64,000 bases of DNA from Kitasatospora cinereorecta (GCF_024172095.1 NZ_JAMZDX010000004.1:806001-870000), one strand, 5' to 3'. Counted from the first letter of the stretch, positions 31,738 to 40,607 are shown. Made by a program: numbers and translations. The notes: generated by a model not told the origin, from the sequence alone.

Positions 31738-32985
31738 TCAGCCGCGGGCTCCGGTCAGGGGACGCCGGGCCAGGCCGGCCAGGCGACGGATCGCCTGCCC
31801 GCCGAAGCGAACAGCCATGGCGGCTGCGGGCACCACGTCGTCGCGGCAGAGCCAGGCGCGTTCGGTGGAGCGACGCGGTCGGAGGTCGGACGGTACGTGG
31901 CGATCCTGCCAGGTCGCCGTCGCGGCGGACAGCAGGTCCAGCTGGCCGGCAGCGAAGTAGCGCTCCAGCTGCGGCCCCTGGGGCACCGCACGACCGGTGA
32001 GGGACAGGTGGAGGGCACGGGCCACGTCAACGCCGTGCACGGTCTCGTACAGGCGGAACTGGGCGCCGGTGCGGGGGTTGAAGTCGACCAGCTTGTACCG
32101 GCCGTCGCGCCGGTCCAGCCTCCAGTCGAGATCGGCGACACCGCTGTAGCCGAGCTGCTTGCACAGGCGGGCGGCCAGATCGGCCAGCTCGGGGTTCGGC
32201 ACCGAACAGGCCCGGGTGGCGGACCCTTCGGCGGGTGGGTAGGAACGCAGCTTCCGCCCGGTGAACACGGCGAGCGGTTCGCCACCGGGACCGCAGCACA
32301 GATGGGTGGACCAGCTCTCCGAACTCTCGCGCGGCAGGTACTCCTCGACCAGGACCGACAGGTTGCCGTCGGCTCGGCACAAGGCCAGCAGCTGGTGTTC
32401 GTCCTGCACGACCGTGGTGTGCGGGACCACCGGGCGGTACAGCCGGGTGAACGGCTCCAGGTTCTTCAGCACCAGCGGGTAGCCGATGATCCGGGCGGCC
32501 CGCGCCGCCTCCATGCGGGTGCCGCGGACCGCGACGCCACGGGGCACGGGGACGAACTGTCCGCAGAGCTCACGCATGGAGCCCTTGTCGGCCAGCCGCC
32601 GCGGGAGCGCGGCGGGGACCGGAGGAAGCAGGAACGTCGGGGCGAGGTCCGCTGCGTGCTCGGCGAGCAGGACCGCCGCCTCGTCGTCGGTGGGCAGCGC
32701 GATGCACCGGCGACCGATCGCCCGGCCGATGTCCCGGACGATCGCCAGCACATGCTCGGGGGATTCCCGGCCGCTGGTGGGGCGGACGAAGGCACGGGTC
32801 AGATAGCGGGACATCGCGGTCGGCGTCCACCGGTCCTCGACCATCGCGTACACCGGCACCCCGAGCCGGCCCAGCGACCGGACCGCACCGAGCGTCCCGT
32901 AGCCCAGTGGATAGCCGCCCACCTTGACCAGCAGCACCGGCACCTCGCCGGCCAGATCGAGTCGGCTCTGCTCCACAGCGGTCAC
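31738..32985 (-). CDS. ATP-grasp domain protein
   Basis: 415-aa ATP-grasp ligase-like protein. The N-terminal nucleotide-like lobe has VLLVKVGGYPLGYGTLGAVR. ATP-grasp elements are ADKGSMRELC, GYPLVLKNLEPF, SVLVEEYLPR, and the metal-binding VADLDWRLDRRDGRYKLVDFNPR. It resembles carnosine synthase/D-aspartate ligase-like enzymes of cell-wall or secondary metabolism. No RiPP precursor or partner is adjacent. GTG at 32985 with GGAAAGGGA 8 bases upstream. Substrate unknown. Confidence 0.85.
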   Translation of the reverse strand: MTAVEQSRLDLAGEVPVLLVKVGGYPLGYGTLGAVRSLGRLGVPVYAMVEDRWTPTAMSRYLTRAFVRPTSGRESPEHVLAIVRDIGRAIGRRCIALPTDDEAAVLLAEHAADLAPTFLLPPVPAALPRRLADKGSMRELCGQFVPVPRGVAVRGTRMEAARAARIIGYPLVLKNLEPFTRLYRPVVPHTTVVQDEHQLLALCRADGNLSVLVEEYLPRESSESWSTHLCCGPGGEPLAVFTGRKLRSYPPAEGSATRACSVPNPELADLAARLCKQLGYSGVADLDWRLDRRDGRYKLVDFNPRTGAQFRLYETVHGVDVARALHLSLTGRAVPQGPQLERYFAAGQLDLLSAATATWQDRHVPSDLRPRRSTERAWLCRDDVVPAAAMAVRFGGQAIRRLAGLARRPLTGARG

Positions 32986-33366
32986 TCGTCCCTTTCCGGC
33001 GCGTACGGTCCCCGACCATCCCCGACAGCTGTGCAGACACCCACCCCGTACCCGGACCGCCCGGGGTGGGGCAGGCAGGCAGGGCCGGGACGTGCGAGGG
33101 TCGGTCGCGCTCGGGGGTCCGCGACCGGCCCATCCACCAGCGTCACCAGCCGGGGCCATCACGTCCACCAGGCACCACCGCCGACACGGCCACCCGAGCA
33201 CAGCAGCACCCACCCGGACCAGCCGGCCCACGCCACACCGGACCGGCGGCAGACCCCGAGCTGCGCCGGACCCTGGCCGACCGCAGGCCGCACAGCCGAC
33301 TGACGGCCCGACGGCGCACGAGCCGAGCGCATTGGCGCCCCCGTACGCTTCCTCCGGACCGCACAG
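32986..33366. other. intergenic region, no gene supported
   Basis: 381 bases between the ATP-grasp start and the stop of the 77-aa gene. Frames here are low-complexity His/Pro/Thr strings without ribosome sites. A GGGTAC on the minus strand near 33050 could belong to the ATP-grasp promoter, but its -35 is absent. Confidence 0.4.
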
Positions 33367-33600
33367 TCACTGCTCGCATGGCTGCTCGTCCTCCGTCTCA
33401 GGGTGCGGCGGTGTCAGCCGCGGGTGGGGCCGGCCGCGCCTCGTCGGTGTGTCCGACCGCAGCGGGAGGTCTGCGACCGTCCCACCCGACCGGGGCGCAT
33501 CACCGGGCGGGGCCGGCCGGGTGTCGGGGTCCGGCCGCTGAGTCCTGGGCGTCGGGGCGAGTGCGTTGACAGCGGCCCGTGCCCGCCGGCGGATGCTCAT
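33367..33600 (-). CDS. small Pro/Arg-rich protein, hypothetical
   Basis: 77 aa. MSIRRRARAAVNALAP start, then a Pro/Asp/Arg-rich disordered body. The ATG at 33600 has GGAGGAGGAG about 10 bases upstream, and a recognisable SigB-type promoter lies about 90 bases before it. Codon usage fits a real gene, but the protein is low complexity. Unrecognised. Confidence 0.55.
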   Translation of the reverse strand: MSIRRRARAAVNALAPTPRTQRPDPDTRPAPPGDAPRSGGTVADLPLRSDTPTRRGRPHPRLTPPHPETEDEQPCEQ

Positions 33601-33689
33601 CTCGATCGTCTCCTCCTCCCGGCCGCTCCCGTCAGGTCGACGCGAGGAGTCGACCCACTCGCCTGCCGTGGGGCGGCCTCGCGAGGCGT

Positions 33690-33714
33690 CTGCACCGGTC
33701 GGCCCGGTCGAAAC
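33690..33714 (-). promoter_or_regulatory. SigB/SigF-type promoter of the 77-aa Pro/Arg-rich gene
   Basis: On the minus strand GTTT (33714-33711), 15 bases, GTGCAG (33695-33690) followed by ACGCC. It is divergent from the DUF5709 promoter. Confidence 0.45.
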
Positions 33715-33746
33715 AAGATCGGTGCCGCCGTACGCGCCGCGCGACC

Positions 33747-33771
33747 GATTGCCCGGCGATCGGGCGGGTAC
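33747..33771 (+). promoter_or_regulatory. SigB/SigF-type promoter of the DUF5709 gene
   Basis: GATT (33747-33750), 15 bases, GGGTAC (33766-33771) followed by GCGCC. Near-ideal match. Confidence 0.6.
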
Positions 33772-33825
33772 GCGCCGGAGCGCACGGTCCCGGACGGCGA
33801 CGGAGAGGGTGAGGGTGAGGAGAGC

Positions 33826-34308
33826 ATGAGCACCGACCGCATGCGCGACGACGTCCACCAGCCGACCGGGGACATGGAGGAGCAGGCCGACGCGGCACCC
33901 CTCGACCTGCAGAACGCCCTGGACAAGCGCGACTACGACGATGTCCTGGACGAGGGCTGGTCACCGCCCGAGCGACCACTCGGCGTCGAGCGCACCGGGG
34001 TGACGGCCGCCGAGCAGCGCGCCGGGGAGCCGCTGGGCGAACGGCTGGCACGGGAGGAACCCGAGGTGGCGCCCGCCGAGGGAGACGGGATCGGCGACCT
34101 GCCCGGCGGGGAGGGCGAACCGCTCGACCCGGAGGTCGGCGACCGGCGGGCCGGGCGTCTGGTTGCCCCGGACGAGGGCGCCCATGCCGACACCGAGAAG
34201 GATCTCGTCGCGTCGGACGTCGGCATCGATGCCGGCGCCGCGGGCGCGGAGGAGGCCGCGGTCCACGTCATCCCGGACGAGGACGCGGGGCGTGACGTAC
34301 CCCGGTGA
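33826..34308 (+). CDS. DUF5709 domain protein
   Basis: 160-aa acidic soluble protein. The DUF5709 signature is DDVLDEGWSPPERPLGVERTG-like (residues 38-58), followed by EPLGERLAREEPEV and a C-terminal Gly/Asp/Glu-rich part ending VHVIPDEDAG. Function unknown; widespread in Streptomyces near stress genes. The ATG at 33826 has GAGGAGAG 6 bases upstream, and a SigB-type promoter lies 55 bases before it. Confidence 0.88.
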   Translation: MSTDRMRDDVHQPTGDMEEQADAAPLDLQNALDKRDYDDVLDEGWSPPERPLGVERTGVTAAEQRAGEPLGERLAREEPEVAPAEGDGIGDLPGGEGEPLDPEVGDRRAGRLVAPDEGAHADTEKDLVASDVGIDAGAAGAEEAAVHVIPDEDAGRDVPR

Positions 34309-34315
34309 CCTGCGG

Positions 34316-34501
34316 CTACTCCGCTGTCGGGGCGAGGCCGAGCAGGGCCAGCAGCAGCCGCTGGTCGTCCCCGTCGCGTGCGTGGGCGGCCACCACCGCG
34401 CGCGCCCGCACCGCGATGGCCTCGTCGACCGTCTGCGGGGCCGGTTCGATGGTCTCCGACAGTGTGGACAGGTCCCGATTCTTTCCCTGCACGGCCACCA
34501 C
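34316..34501 (-). CDS. small hypothetical protein
   Basis: 61 aa. A two-helix soluble protein (TLSETIEPAPQTVDEAIAVR and AHARDGDDQRLLLALLGL). GTG at 34501 (a second GTG follows directly) with GAGAGGAA upstream. It converges with the DUF5709 gene, 7 bases between the stops. Unrecognised but with plausible coding character. Confidence 0.6.
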   Translation of the reverse strand: MVAVQGKNRDLSTLSETIEPAPQTVDEAIAVRARAVVAAHARDGDDQRLLLALLGLAPTAE

Positions 34502-34634
34502 GTTCCTCTCGCTCGCATGTTCGTCAGCGAACCTCCAAGGCTACTGCGGCCCGGCGGCCGACGGGCCGACGGCCTCGGGCCCGCGTGGGGACATTTCAGC
34601 CGTGGCCGCCGCCGCGCGGGTCCATACTGACCGC

Positions 34635-35399
34635 ATGCCCGACGAAGCGACCGAGCAGCTCCTCACCCGGTTCGTCGACGCCCTCGGGTCGGCCGTCCCG
34701 CTGGTCGCGCTGTGGGCCCACGGTTCGCTCGCCGGTGGCGACTACCGGCCGGGCCGCAGCGACCTCGACCTGATCGCCGTCCTCGCCCGTCCGTGCACCC
34801 CTGCCGAGCAGGAACGCCTGAGCGGCCTGCACGAGCGGCTGGTCCGAACCGACCCGCTCGGCGCCCAACTGCACTGCGGCTACCCGGCGGTGGCGGAGCT
34901 GGACGACCCGGCCCGGCCCCACCCGGCCTGGGCGCACCAGGAGCTGCTGCGCCGCCCGATCACCCCGGTGACCCGGCGCGAGCTGCACGAGTTCGGACGC
35001 GTCCGGTACGGGCAGCCGCCCGCCGGGCTCCTGCCACCGGTGACCGCGGACCAGCTGGCCGCCTTCGTCGTCGAGGACCTGGCCTGCTTCTGGCGTCCCG
35101 CCCTCGACCACCCGGAGTGGTGGCTGCGCGAGATCTGGATCGACCTCGGCCTGCTGACCCTGGCCCGGGCGGGCACCACGCTGCGGACCGGGCGTCTGAT
35201 CACCAAGGCCGAGGCGCTGGACGTGCTGACCGGGGCGGGCGCGCCGGCCGAACTGGTCGAGGACATCCGGCAGCGCCGCTACGGCGATCCACGACCAGCC
35301 TCCGACGCGTGGCGCCGGCGCCGCGCCGAGCTGACCCGCGGCTACCTCGGCCCCGCCATCGACAAACTCGTCGCCGAGCACCGCGCCGGCGGCAGCTGA
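34635..35399 (+). CDS. nucleotidyltransferase-domain protein (aminoglycoside adenylyltransferase-like)
   Basis: 254 aa. The Pol-beta-fold signature is WAHGSLAGGDYRPGRSDLDLIAV, with GS and DxD metal ligands. The C-terminal helical domain (FVVEDLACFWRPALDHPEWWLREIWIDLGLLTLAR) resembles ANT(3'')-like enzymes. It could adenylylate a small molecule or be a housekeeping homologue; resistance cannot be claimed. The ATG at 34635 lies 6 bases behind CATACT, possibly a -10, so the mRNA may be leaderless. Confidence 0.82.
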   Translation: MPDEATEQLLTRFVDALGSAVPLVALWAHGSLAGGDYRPGRSDLDLIAVLARPCTPAEQERLSGLHERLVRTDPLGAQLHCGYPAVAELDDPARPHPAWAHQELLRRPITPVTRRELHEFGRVRYGQPPAGLLPPVTADQLAAFVVEDLACFWRPALDHPEWWLREIWIDLGLLTLARAGTTLRTGRLITKAEALDVLTGAGAPAELVEDIRQRRYGDPRPASDAWRRRRAELTRGYLGPAIDKLVAEHRAGGS

Positions 35400-35417
35400 A
35401 CGGCTCGCCCGGACGCC

Positions 35418-35443
35418 GATTGGCGCCGGGAGCACCGGGGTAG
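35418..35443 (+). promoter_or_regulatory. SigB/SigF-type promoter of the second YbdK gene
   Basis: GATT (35418-35421), 16 bases, GGGTAG (35438-35443) followed by CCGCC. The GTG start is 9 bases downstream: leaderless, the same arrangement as the first copy. Confidence 0.6.
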
Positions 35444-35452
35444 CCGCCGGGC

Positions 35453-36550
35453 GTGCTCACCATCGGCGTGGAGGAGGAGTACCTCCTCATCGATCCGGCC
35501 ACCGGTGTGCCCGTCACTCGCGCCGCCCGGGTGCAGGCCGCGGCAGGGTTCCAGCCCGCCCCCGGCGACGAGGAGGTCCAGCGCGAGATCAGCCAGGCCC
35601 AACTGGAGGTCGCCACCCCGGTCTGCCACTCGCTGGACGAGGTCGGCGGCCACCTGCTGCGGCTGCGCCACACCCTGGCCCAGGCCGCCGAGGCGTGCGG
35701 CTGCCGGCTGGCCGCCACCGGGTCCGCGCCGTTCACCGACCGGCTGCCGGTACCGGTCACCCCGACGCCGCGCTTCCGGCGGATGCGCCGGCAGGCCGCC
35801 GTGCTCGCCGACGAGCAGCTGATCGACGGCATGCACGTCCACGTCGGCGTCCCGGACCGCGGGGCGGGCGTCGCGGTGCTCGACGGGCTGCGCCCGTGGC
35901 TTCCGGTCCTCACCGCGCTGTCCGCCGACTCGCCGCTCTGGCGCGGCCGCGACACGGGCTTCGCCAGCTGGCGCACGGTCGTCTTCGACCGCTGGCCGGT
36001 GGCCGGGCTGCCGCCGCACTTCGCGGACGCTGCGGACTACGACCGGCGCGTCCGGCGGCTGGTGGAGACCGGCCTGATCGACGACTCCGGCCAGGTGTAC
36101 TGGCACGCGCGCCTGTCCGAGCGGTACCCGACGGTCGAGGTGCGGGCGATGGACGTCCAACTGCGGGTGGACGAGGCGGTGCTGCTGGTCGGCCCGGTCC
36201 GCGCCCTGGCCACTCGCACCCTCGAGCAGCCGCCGTCCGCCGAGGGCGACCCGCCCGAGTTCCTGCGTGCCACCGCCTGGCACGCCGCCCGCCACGGCGC
36301 GGCCGGGCGGCTGCACGACCCGCTCACCGGCCGGCTCCGCTCCGCCCGTGAGGTGACCGACGGACTGCTGACCCATCTCGACGCGCCCCTGCGCGCCACG
36401 GGCGACGATCGGTCGACGGCGCGGCTGCTGGAGCGTCTGCACACCGAGGGCAACGGCGCGGTCCGCCAGCGGCGGGAGGTGCGGCGCCGCGGACGGTCCG
36501 GGCTGATCGGGCTGATCACCGGCGAGGCCGTGGGGATCCAATCCGCCTGA
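35453..36550 (+). CDS. YbdK-family carboxylate-amine ligase, copy 2
   Basis: 365 aa, clearly paralogous to the gene at 8520-9608: same start (LTIGVEEEYLLIDPATGVPV), LEVATPVCHSLDEVGGHLL, GMHVHVGVPDRGAGVAVL and VEVRAMDVQLRVDEAVLL. Copies differ in the C-terminal third and around residues 30-45, so they diverged long ago or came separately. ATP-dependent ligation of glutamate to an amine is the family reaction; the physiological product in a mycothiol organism is unknown. The GTG at 35453 has no ribosome site but a SigB-type -10 9 bases upstream. Confidence 0.9.
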   Translation: MLTIGVEEEYLLIDPATGVPVTRAARVQAAAGFQPAPGDEEVQREISQAQLEVATPVCHSLDEVGGHLLRLRHTLAQAAEACGCRLAATGSAPFTDRLPVPVTPTPRFRRMRRQAAVLADEQLIDGMHVHVGVPDRGAGVAVLDGLRPWLPVLTALSADSPLWRGRDTGFASWRTVVFDRWPVAGLPPHFADAADYDRRVRRLVETGLIDDSGQVYWHARLSERYPTVEVRAMDVQLRVDEAVLLVGPVRALATRTLEQPPSAEGDPPEFLRATAWHAARHGAAGRLHDPLTGRLRSAREVTDGLLTHLDAPLRATGDDRSTARLLERLHTEGNGAVRQRREVRRRGRSGLIGLITGEAVGIQSA

Positions 36551-36615
36551 GCGCGGCACTCCGCGTCCTACCATGTCCTGGACCGGATGATCCGCACGGA
36601 CAAGGGGACGCCTCA

Positions 36616-38541
36616 GTGAGCGGCAGTGTCGAGACGTTGGAATTCCAGGCCGAGACCAGGCAGTTGCTCCGGCTGGTGATCCACTCGATCTACTCGAACA
36701 AGGACATCTTCCTGCGCGAGCTGATCTCCAACTCCTCCGACGCGCTGGACAAGTTGCGGCTGGAGTCGCTGACCGACTCCGACCTCGGCGTCGACACCTC
36801 CGACCTGCACATCGCGCTGGAGGTCGACCGGGACGCCCGGACGCTGACCGTCCGCGACAACGGCATCGGCATGAGCCGGGACGACCTCGTCGAGCTGATC
36901 GGCACCATCGCCAAGTCCGGTACCGCTGGCCTGCTGGAGAAGCTCCGGGCGACCGAGGACGCCGCCGCCGCGCAGAACCTGATCGGGCAGTTCGGCGTCG
37001 GCTTCTACTCCGCGTTCATGGTCGCCGACAGGGTCACCCTGCTGACCCGGCGGGCCGGCACCGAAGCGGGCACCCGCTGGGAGTCCGACGGCGAGGGGAC
37101 GTACGACGTCCAGGCCGTGGACGGGCTGCCGGTGGGCACCTCGGTCACCCTGCACCTCAAGGCCGCCGACCAGTCCGCCGACGACGACAACTCGGCCGAC
37201 TACCTGTCCGAGTGGAAGATCCGCCAGATCGTCAAGCAGTACTCGGACTTCATCCGCTGGCCGATCCGGATGGCCACCGAGCGCACCGACGCCGACGGCA
37301 CCACCACGTCCACCGTCGACACGCTGAACTCGATGAAGGCGCTGTGGGCCCGGCCGCGCAGCGAGGTGACCGAGGCCGAGTACCACGAGTTCTACCGGCA
37401 GATCACCCACGACTGGGTCGACCCGGCGGCGACCGTCCACATGCGCGCCGAGGGCACCTTCGAGTACGAGGCGCTGCTGTTCGTCCCCGCGCAGGCCCCG
37501 CTCGACCTGTTCGCCCGGGACACCCGCAGCGGCGTTCAGCTGTACGTCAAGCGGGTGTTCATCATGGACGACTGCGAAGCGCTGATGCCGGACTACCTGC
37601 GCTTCGTCAAGGGCGTGGTGGACGCGCACGACCTGTCGCTGAACATCTCCCGCGAGATCCTGCAGCAGGACCGCCAGATCCGCGGCGTGCGCCGCCGGCT
37701 GGTCAAGAAGGTGCTCGGCGCACTCAAGGAGATGCAGGCGGGCGACGCCGAGCGTTACGCCACCGTGTGGTCCCAGTTCGGTCGGGTGCTGAAGGAGGGC
37801 CTGGTCGAGGACGGCGAGCAGACCGAGGCCCTGCTGGAGCTGGTGTCGGTGGCGTCCACCCACGACCCGGAGAAGCCCACCACCCTGCGCGAGTACGTCG
37901 GGCGGATGAAGGACGGCCAGGACACCGTCTACTACCTGACCGGCGAGAACCGCGCGATGGTGGAGAACTCCCCGCACATGGAGGCGTTCGCCGCCAAGGG
38001 GTACGAGGTGCTGATCCTCACCGACCCGGTGGACGAGGTCTGGGTCGAGCGCGTTCCCGGCTTCGACGGGCACCGGCTGCAGTCCATCGCCAAGGGGCAG
38101 GTCGACCTGGACGGGTGCACCGACGGCGAGGGGGCGGCCGACGCCGAGAAGGCCGAGCGCGAGCAGGACTTCGCCGCGCTGCTCCAGTGGCTGACCACCG
38201 CGCTGACCGAGCAGGTGAAGCAGGTCCGCCTCTCCTCCCGGCTGACCACCTCGGCGGCCTGCATCGTCGGCGACGCCCACGACATGACGCCCACCCTGGA
38301 GAAGATGTACCGGGCAATGGGCCAGGAGCTCCCGCCGGTGAAGCGGATCCTGGAGCTCAACCCCACGCACCCGCTGATCACCGCCCTGCAGTCGGCCCAC
38401 CGCGCGAACGCCGACGACCCGGCGCTGAAGGAGATCGCCGAACTGGTCTACGGCAGCGCCCTGCTCGCCGAGGGTGGCGAACTCGCCGACCCTGCCCGCT
38501 TCACCCGTCTGCTCACCGACCGCCTGACCCGCACCCTCTGA
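36616..38541 (+). CDS. htpG: molecular chaperone HtpG (Hsp90)
   Basis: 641-aa bacterial Hsp90. GHKL ATPase motifs in the N-domain: ELISNSSDALDKLR, DNGIGMSRDDL and GQFGVGFYSAFMVAD. The middle-domain catalytic arginine loop is SLNISREILQQDRQIRGVRR; the C-terminal dimerisation domain ends at 641 without the eukaryotic MEEVD tail. It assists late folding of client proteins under stress. GTG at 36616; the ribosome site is AAGGGG about 9 bases upstream. A 60-base perfect palindrome follows the stop. Confidence 0.96.
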   Translation: MSGSVETLEFQAETRQLLRLVIHSIYSNKDIFLRELISNSSDALDKLRLESLTDSDLGVDTSDLHIALEVDRDARTLTVRDNGIGMSRDDLVELIGTIAKSGTAGLLEKLRATEDAAAAQNLIGQFGVGFYSAFMVADRVTLLTRRAGTEAGTRWESDGEGTYDVQAVDGLPVGTSVTLHLKAADQSADDDNSADYLSEWKIRQIVKQYSDFIRWPIRMATERTDADGTTTSTVDTLNSMKALWARPRSEVTEAEYHEFYRQITHDWVDPAATVHMRAEGTFEYEALLFVPAQAPLDLFARDTRSGVQLYVKRVFIMDDCEALMPDYLRFVKGVVDAHDLSLNISREILQQDRQIRGVRRRLVKKVLGALKEMQAGDAERYATVWSQFGRVLKEGLVEDGEQTEALLELVSVASTHDPEKPTTLREYVGRMKDGQDTVYYLTGENRAMVENSPHMEAFAAKGYEVLILTDPVDEVWVERVPGFDGHRLQSIAKGQVDLDGCTDGEGAADAEKAEREQDFAALLQWLTTALTEQVKQVRLSSRLTTSAACIVGDAHDMTPTLEKMYRAMGQELPPVKRILELNPTHPLITALQSAHRANADDPALKEIAELVYGSALLAEGGELADPARFTRLLTDRLTRTL

Positions 38542-38609
38542 CGACCGGTCCGGCACCGCCGCGCCCCGACCCAAGGGGCGGCGGTGGCCTCGGGAGCGTC
38601 GGGCCGTCC

Positions 38610-38669
38610 AGTGCCGCGTCGGGCGACCTTTGCCCCGTCGACGGGGCAAAGGTCGCCCGACGCGGCACT
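38610..38669. repeat. 60-bp perfect palindrome (terminator-like) after htpG
   Basis: Arms 38610-38639 and 38640-38669 are exact reverse complements (30 bases each, no loop) centred on GTCGAC; the core is CTTTGCCCCGTCGACGGGG. It lies 68 bases after the htpG stop and 11 before the next ATG. It may act as a terminator for htpG. Its right edge overlaps TATCCT, a possible -10 for the next gene. Confidence 0.75.
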
Positions 38670-38680
38670 ATCCTGCCCCG

Positions 38681-39073
38681 ATGAGCTATCCCGTTGCCCA
38701 GCAGCTGCGCGTCCTCCCCGGCGACCTGGTCGTCGAGCACCTCGCCGGGGAGCCGCGGCCACCGGCGGGCGAGTGGCTGGCCCTGGTCCGCGCGCCCGAG
38801 GGCCTCACCGTCGTCCGCCCGGCCCGTCCCGAGGACGGCGCCGACCGGGAGCGGTGGTCGGCCCTCTACAGCGGCGACACGGCCCACGCGCTCGACCTGC
38901 CCGGCATGCTCGCCGCCGTGCTCACCCCGCTCGCCGCCGGCGGGATCCCGGTCTTCGTCGCCTCCACGTTCCACGCCGACCTGGTCCTGGTACCCGCCGG
39001 GCAGCTCGCCCGGGCGGCGGCCGCACTGCGCGCCGCCGGCCACCTGGTCGCCGCCGCTCCGCCGGCCGGGTAG
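38681..39073 (+). CDS. ACT-domain-containing protein
   Basis: 130-aa small protein of the ACT/CASTOR-like type. The N-terminal strand-helix (RVLPGDLVVEHLAGEPRPP) and the C-terminal ligand-binding half (AAVLTPLAAGGIPVFVASTFHADLVLVP, where GIPVF-VASTFHADLVLV is typical) match. These bind amino acids as regulators. The ATG at 38681 lies 6 bases behind TATCCT (38669-38674), so the mRNA may be leaderless. Its promoter would be inside or next to the palindrome. Confidence 0.82.
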   Translation: MSYPVAQQLRVLPGDLVVEHLAGEPRPPAGEWLALVRAPEGLTVVRPARPEDGADRERWSALYSGDTAHALDLPGMLAAVLTPLAAGGIPVFVASTFHADLVLVPAGQLARAAAALRAAGHLVAAAPPAG

Positions 39074-39079
39074 CCGCGC

Positions 39080-40024
39080 CTACCGGTTGAGCGTGCTGCT
39101 GGGCGAGGTCCGGTATGCGTCGCGGTAGAGGCCGGCGAAGCGGCCCGGGTGGGCGAAGCCCCAGCGCATGGCGATGTCGGTGACCGTGGTGGTGCGCGGG
39201 TCGGCGACCAGCAGGTCGCGGTGGGCGGCGTCGAGGCGGACGGCGCGCAGGTGGTTCAGCGGTGTGGTGCCGCGGTGGCGCCGGAACGCGTACTGCAGCG
39301 CCCGTGGGGTGACGTGGGCGGCCCGGGCGATGTCCGCCAGCGAGATGTCCCGGTCCGCGTTGGCCTCGATGTACGCGACGGCCCGGCGCAGCGTCTCCGG
39401 GGTGGCGTCGCGGGTGTCGGCGGGGACGGGCGCGGTGGCCGCGGTGTGCGGGAGGGCGGCCAGGGTGGCGGCGGCCAGGTGCCGGGCCGCGGTGGAGACG
39501 ACAAGTTCGCTCTCGCAGGCCGCCGGGTTGCCGAGCACGTCGTCGCGCAGGTAGGCGACGGCGGCGCCGAGGTGGCGGTTGGCGCCGGCGCTGACGGCCC
39601 GTTGTCCGGTCAGCCGCAGCGGGCCGCGGGCCGCCTCGGCGGGTGTGACCGCGCCGAGCAGGTCGGTGTCGAACATGGCGATGGTGTAGCGGGCCGAGCG
39701 GACCTCGCCGCGGTACGGACGGTCGGCCAGGGCGACCAGGAAGGTCTCGCCGGGGCCGTAGACCTCCTCGCGCCCGTCGGTGCGGTCGACGAGGGTGCCG
39801 GCGTGCAGGCTGACCAGGCAGACCCGGCCGAGACTGGCGGCGTCGTACCCCATGCGGTAGCCGAAGGCGAGCCGGTCGACGCTGACCGGGCCGACCGCAC
39901 GGCGGCTGATGCGGACCCGGGCGTCCTCCACCGGACCGCCGATCCGCATCGGCGTGTAGGCGGCCGACAGGAACTCCTCCGTCTCCCCGAGGCTGGCGCT
40001 CTCGAACTGCAGGGACTCGACCAT
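39080..40024 (-). CDS. AraC-family transcriptional regulator
   Basis: 314 aa. The N-terminal effector domain (AraC-binding-like) has RLAFGYRMGYDAASLGRVCLVSL and GPGETFLVALADRPYRGE. The C-terminal double helix-turn-helix has RDISLADIARAAHVTPRALQYAFRRHRGTTP and VTDIAMRWGFAHPGRFAGLYRDAYRTSPS. Target unknown; no divergent metabolic gene lies close by. The ATG at 40024 follows a string of GTG codons with no clear ribosome site, so the start could be a few codons upstream. Confidence 0.88.
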   Translation of the reverse strand: MVESLQFESASLGETEEFLSAAYTPMRIGGPVEDARVRISRRAVGPVSVDRLAFGYRMGYDAASLGRVCLVSLHAGTLVDRTDGREEVYGPGETFLVALADRPYRGEVRSARYTIAMFDTDLLGAVTPAEAARGPLRLTGQRAVSAGANRHLGAAVAYLRDDVLGNPAACESELVVSTAARHLAAATLAALPHTAATAPVPADTRDATPETLRRAVAYIEANADRDISLADIARAAHVTPRALQYAFRRHRGTTPLNHLRAVRLDAAHRDLLVADPRTTTVTDIAMRWGFAHPGRFAGLYRDAYRTSPSSTLNR

Positions 40025-40125
40025 CACCACCACCGCCGCGATCCGAACCGGAAGCACCGACCAGCATAGGACGATGGCGGGCGAGAATCCGGGTCGGCGG
40101 CCCCCGGCGGGCGCCGCGGCAGGGC

Positions 40126-40548
40126 TCAGCCCGCTTCGAGGATGCGGTCGAGGGTGGCGTCGATGTCGAGGTGCTCGGACTCCGAACCGGCGGGCACCAG
40201 GGCGAAGCAGTCGGCGAGGAAGGCCGCGACCAGGTCGGTCGGGGCGCTGACCACGGCCCGTCCGGTCGGGCCCAGCAGGGTGATCCGGACCTCGCCCGGG
40301 GCGCCCGGACCCACCTGGACGTCGCCGCTGCCCGCCGGGGCGTGCCGTCCCTCGTTCAGCAGGTCGCGGCTGAAGTACCAGCACACCTGCAGCTGGTCCT
40401 CGGTGCACCCGCAGTCCGACAGCGGGAACGACAGGCAGGCGGCGTAGGGACGGCTGGTGTCGAAGCGCAGCTCCGCGTCGATGCTGACGTCGGGCAGGGG
40501 GCTGTCCGGGAAGGTGACGGGCATCGGCTGAACGGTGGACATCGGCAT
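40126..40548 (-). CDS. SsgA-like (SALP) sporulation/cell-division regulator
   Basis: 140-aa SsgA-like protein. LRFDTSRPYAACLSFPL is the family beta-strand signature; VCWYFSRDLLNEGRHAPAGSGDVQV and the C-terminal SEHLDIDATLDRILEAG complete the fold. SALPs occur only in morphologically complex actinomycetes and guide septum and peptidoglycan events. An unusual Cys-rich insert is DCGCTEDQ. The ATG at 40548 has AAGGG 7 bases upstream; a second ATG is two codons later. A SigB-type promoter links it to the stress regulon. Confidence 0.9.
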   Translation of the reverse strand: MPMSTVQPMPVTFPDSPLPDVSIDAELRFDTSRPYAACLSFPLSDCGCTEDQLQVCWYFSRDLLNEGRHAPAGSGDVQVGPGAPGEVRITLLGPTGRAVVSAPTDLVAAFLADCFALVPAGSESEHLDIDATLDRILEAG

Positions 40549-40607
40549 CGGATCACCCTTTCTGCGACGGCGGGGCGCCCCGGCGGGGCGACGTGCACGA
40601 ACCGCGA

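Noticed and set aside
31738..32985. ATP-grasp gene as part of a graspetide (RiPP) locus
   Set aside because: No precursor peptide or membrane/maturation gene next to it; the 31-aa peptide is 13 kb away.
34635..35399. Aminoglycoside resistance gene
   Set aside because: Only the nucleotidyltransferase fold is clear; the drug-binding residues cannot be judged, so only the general name is given.
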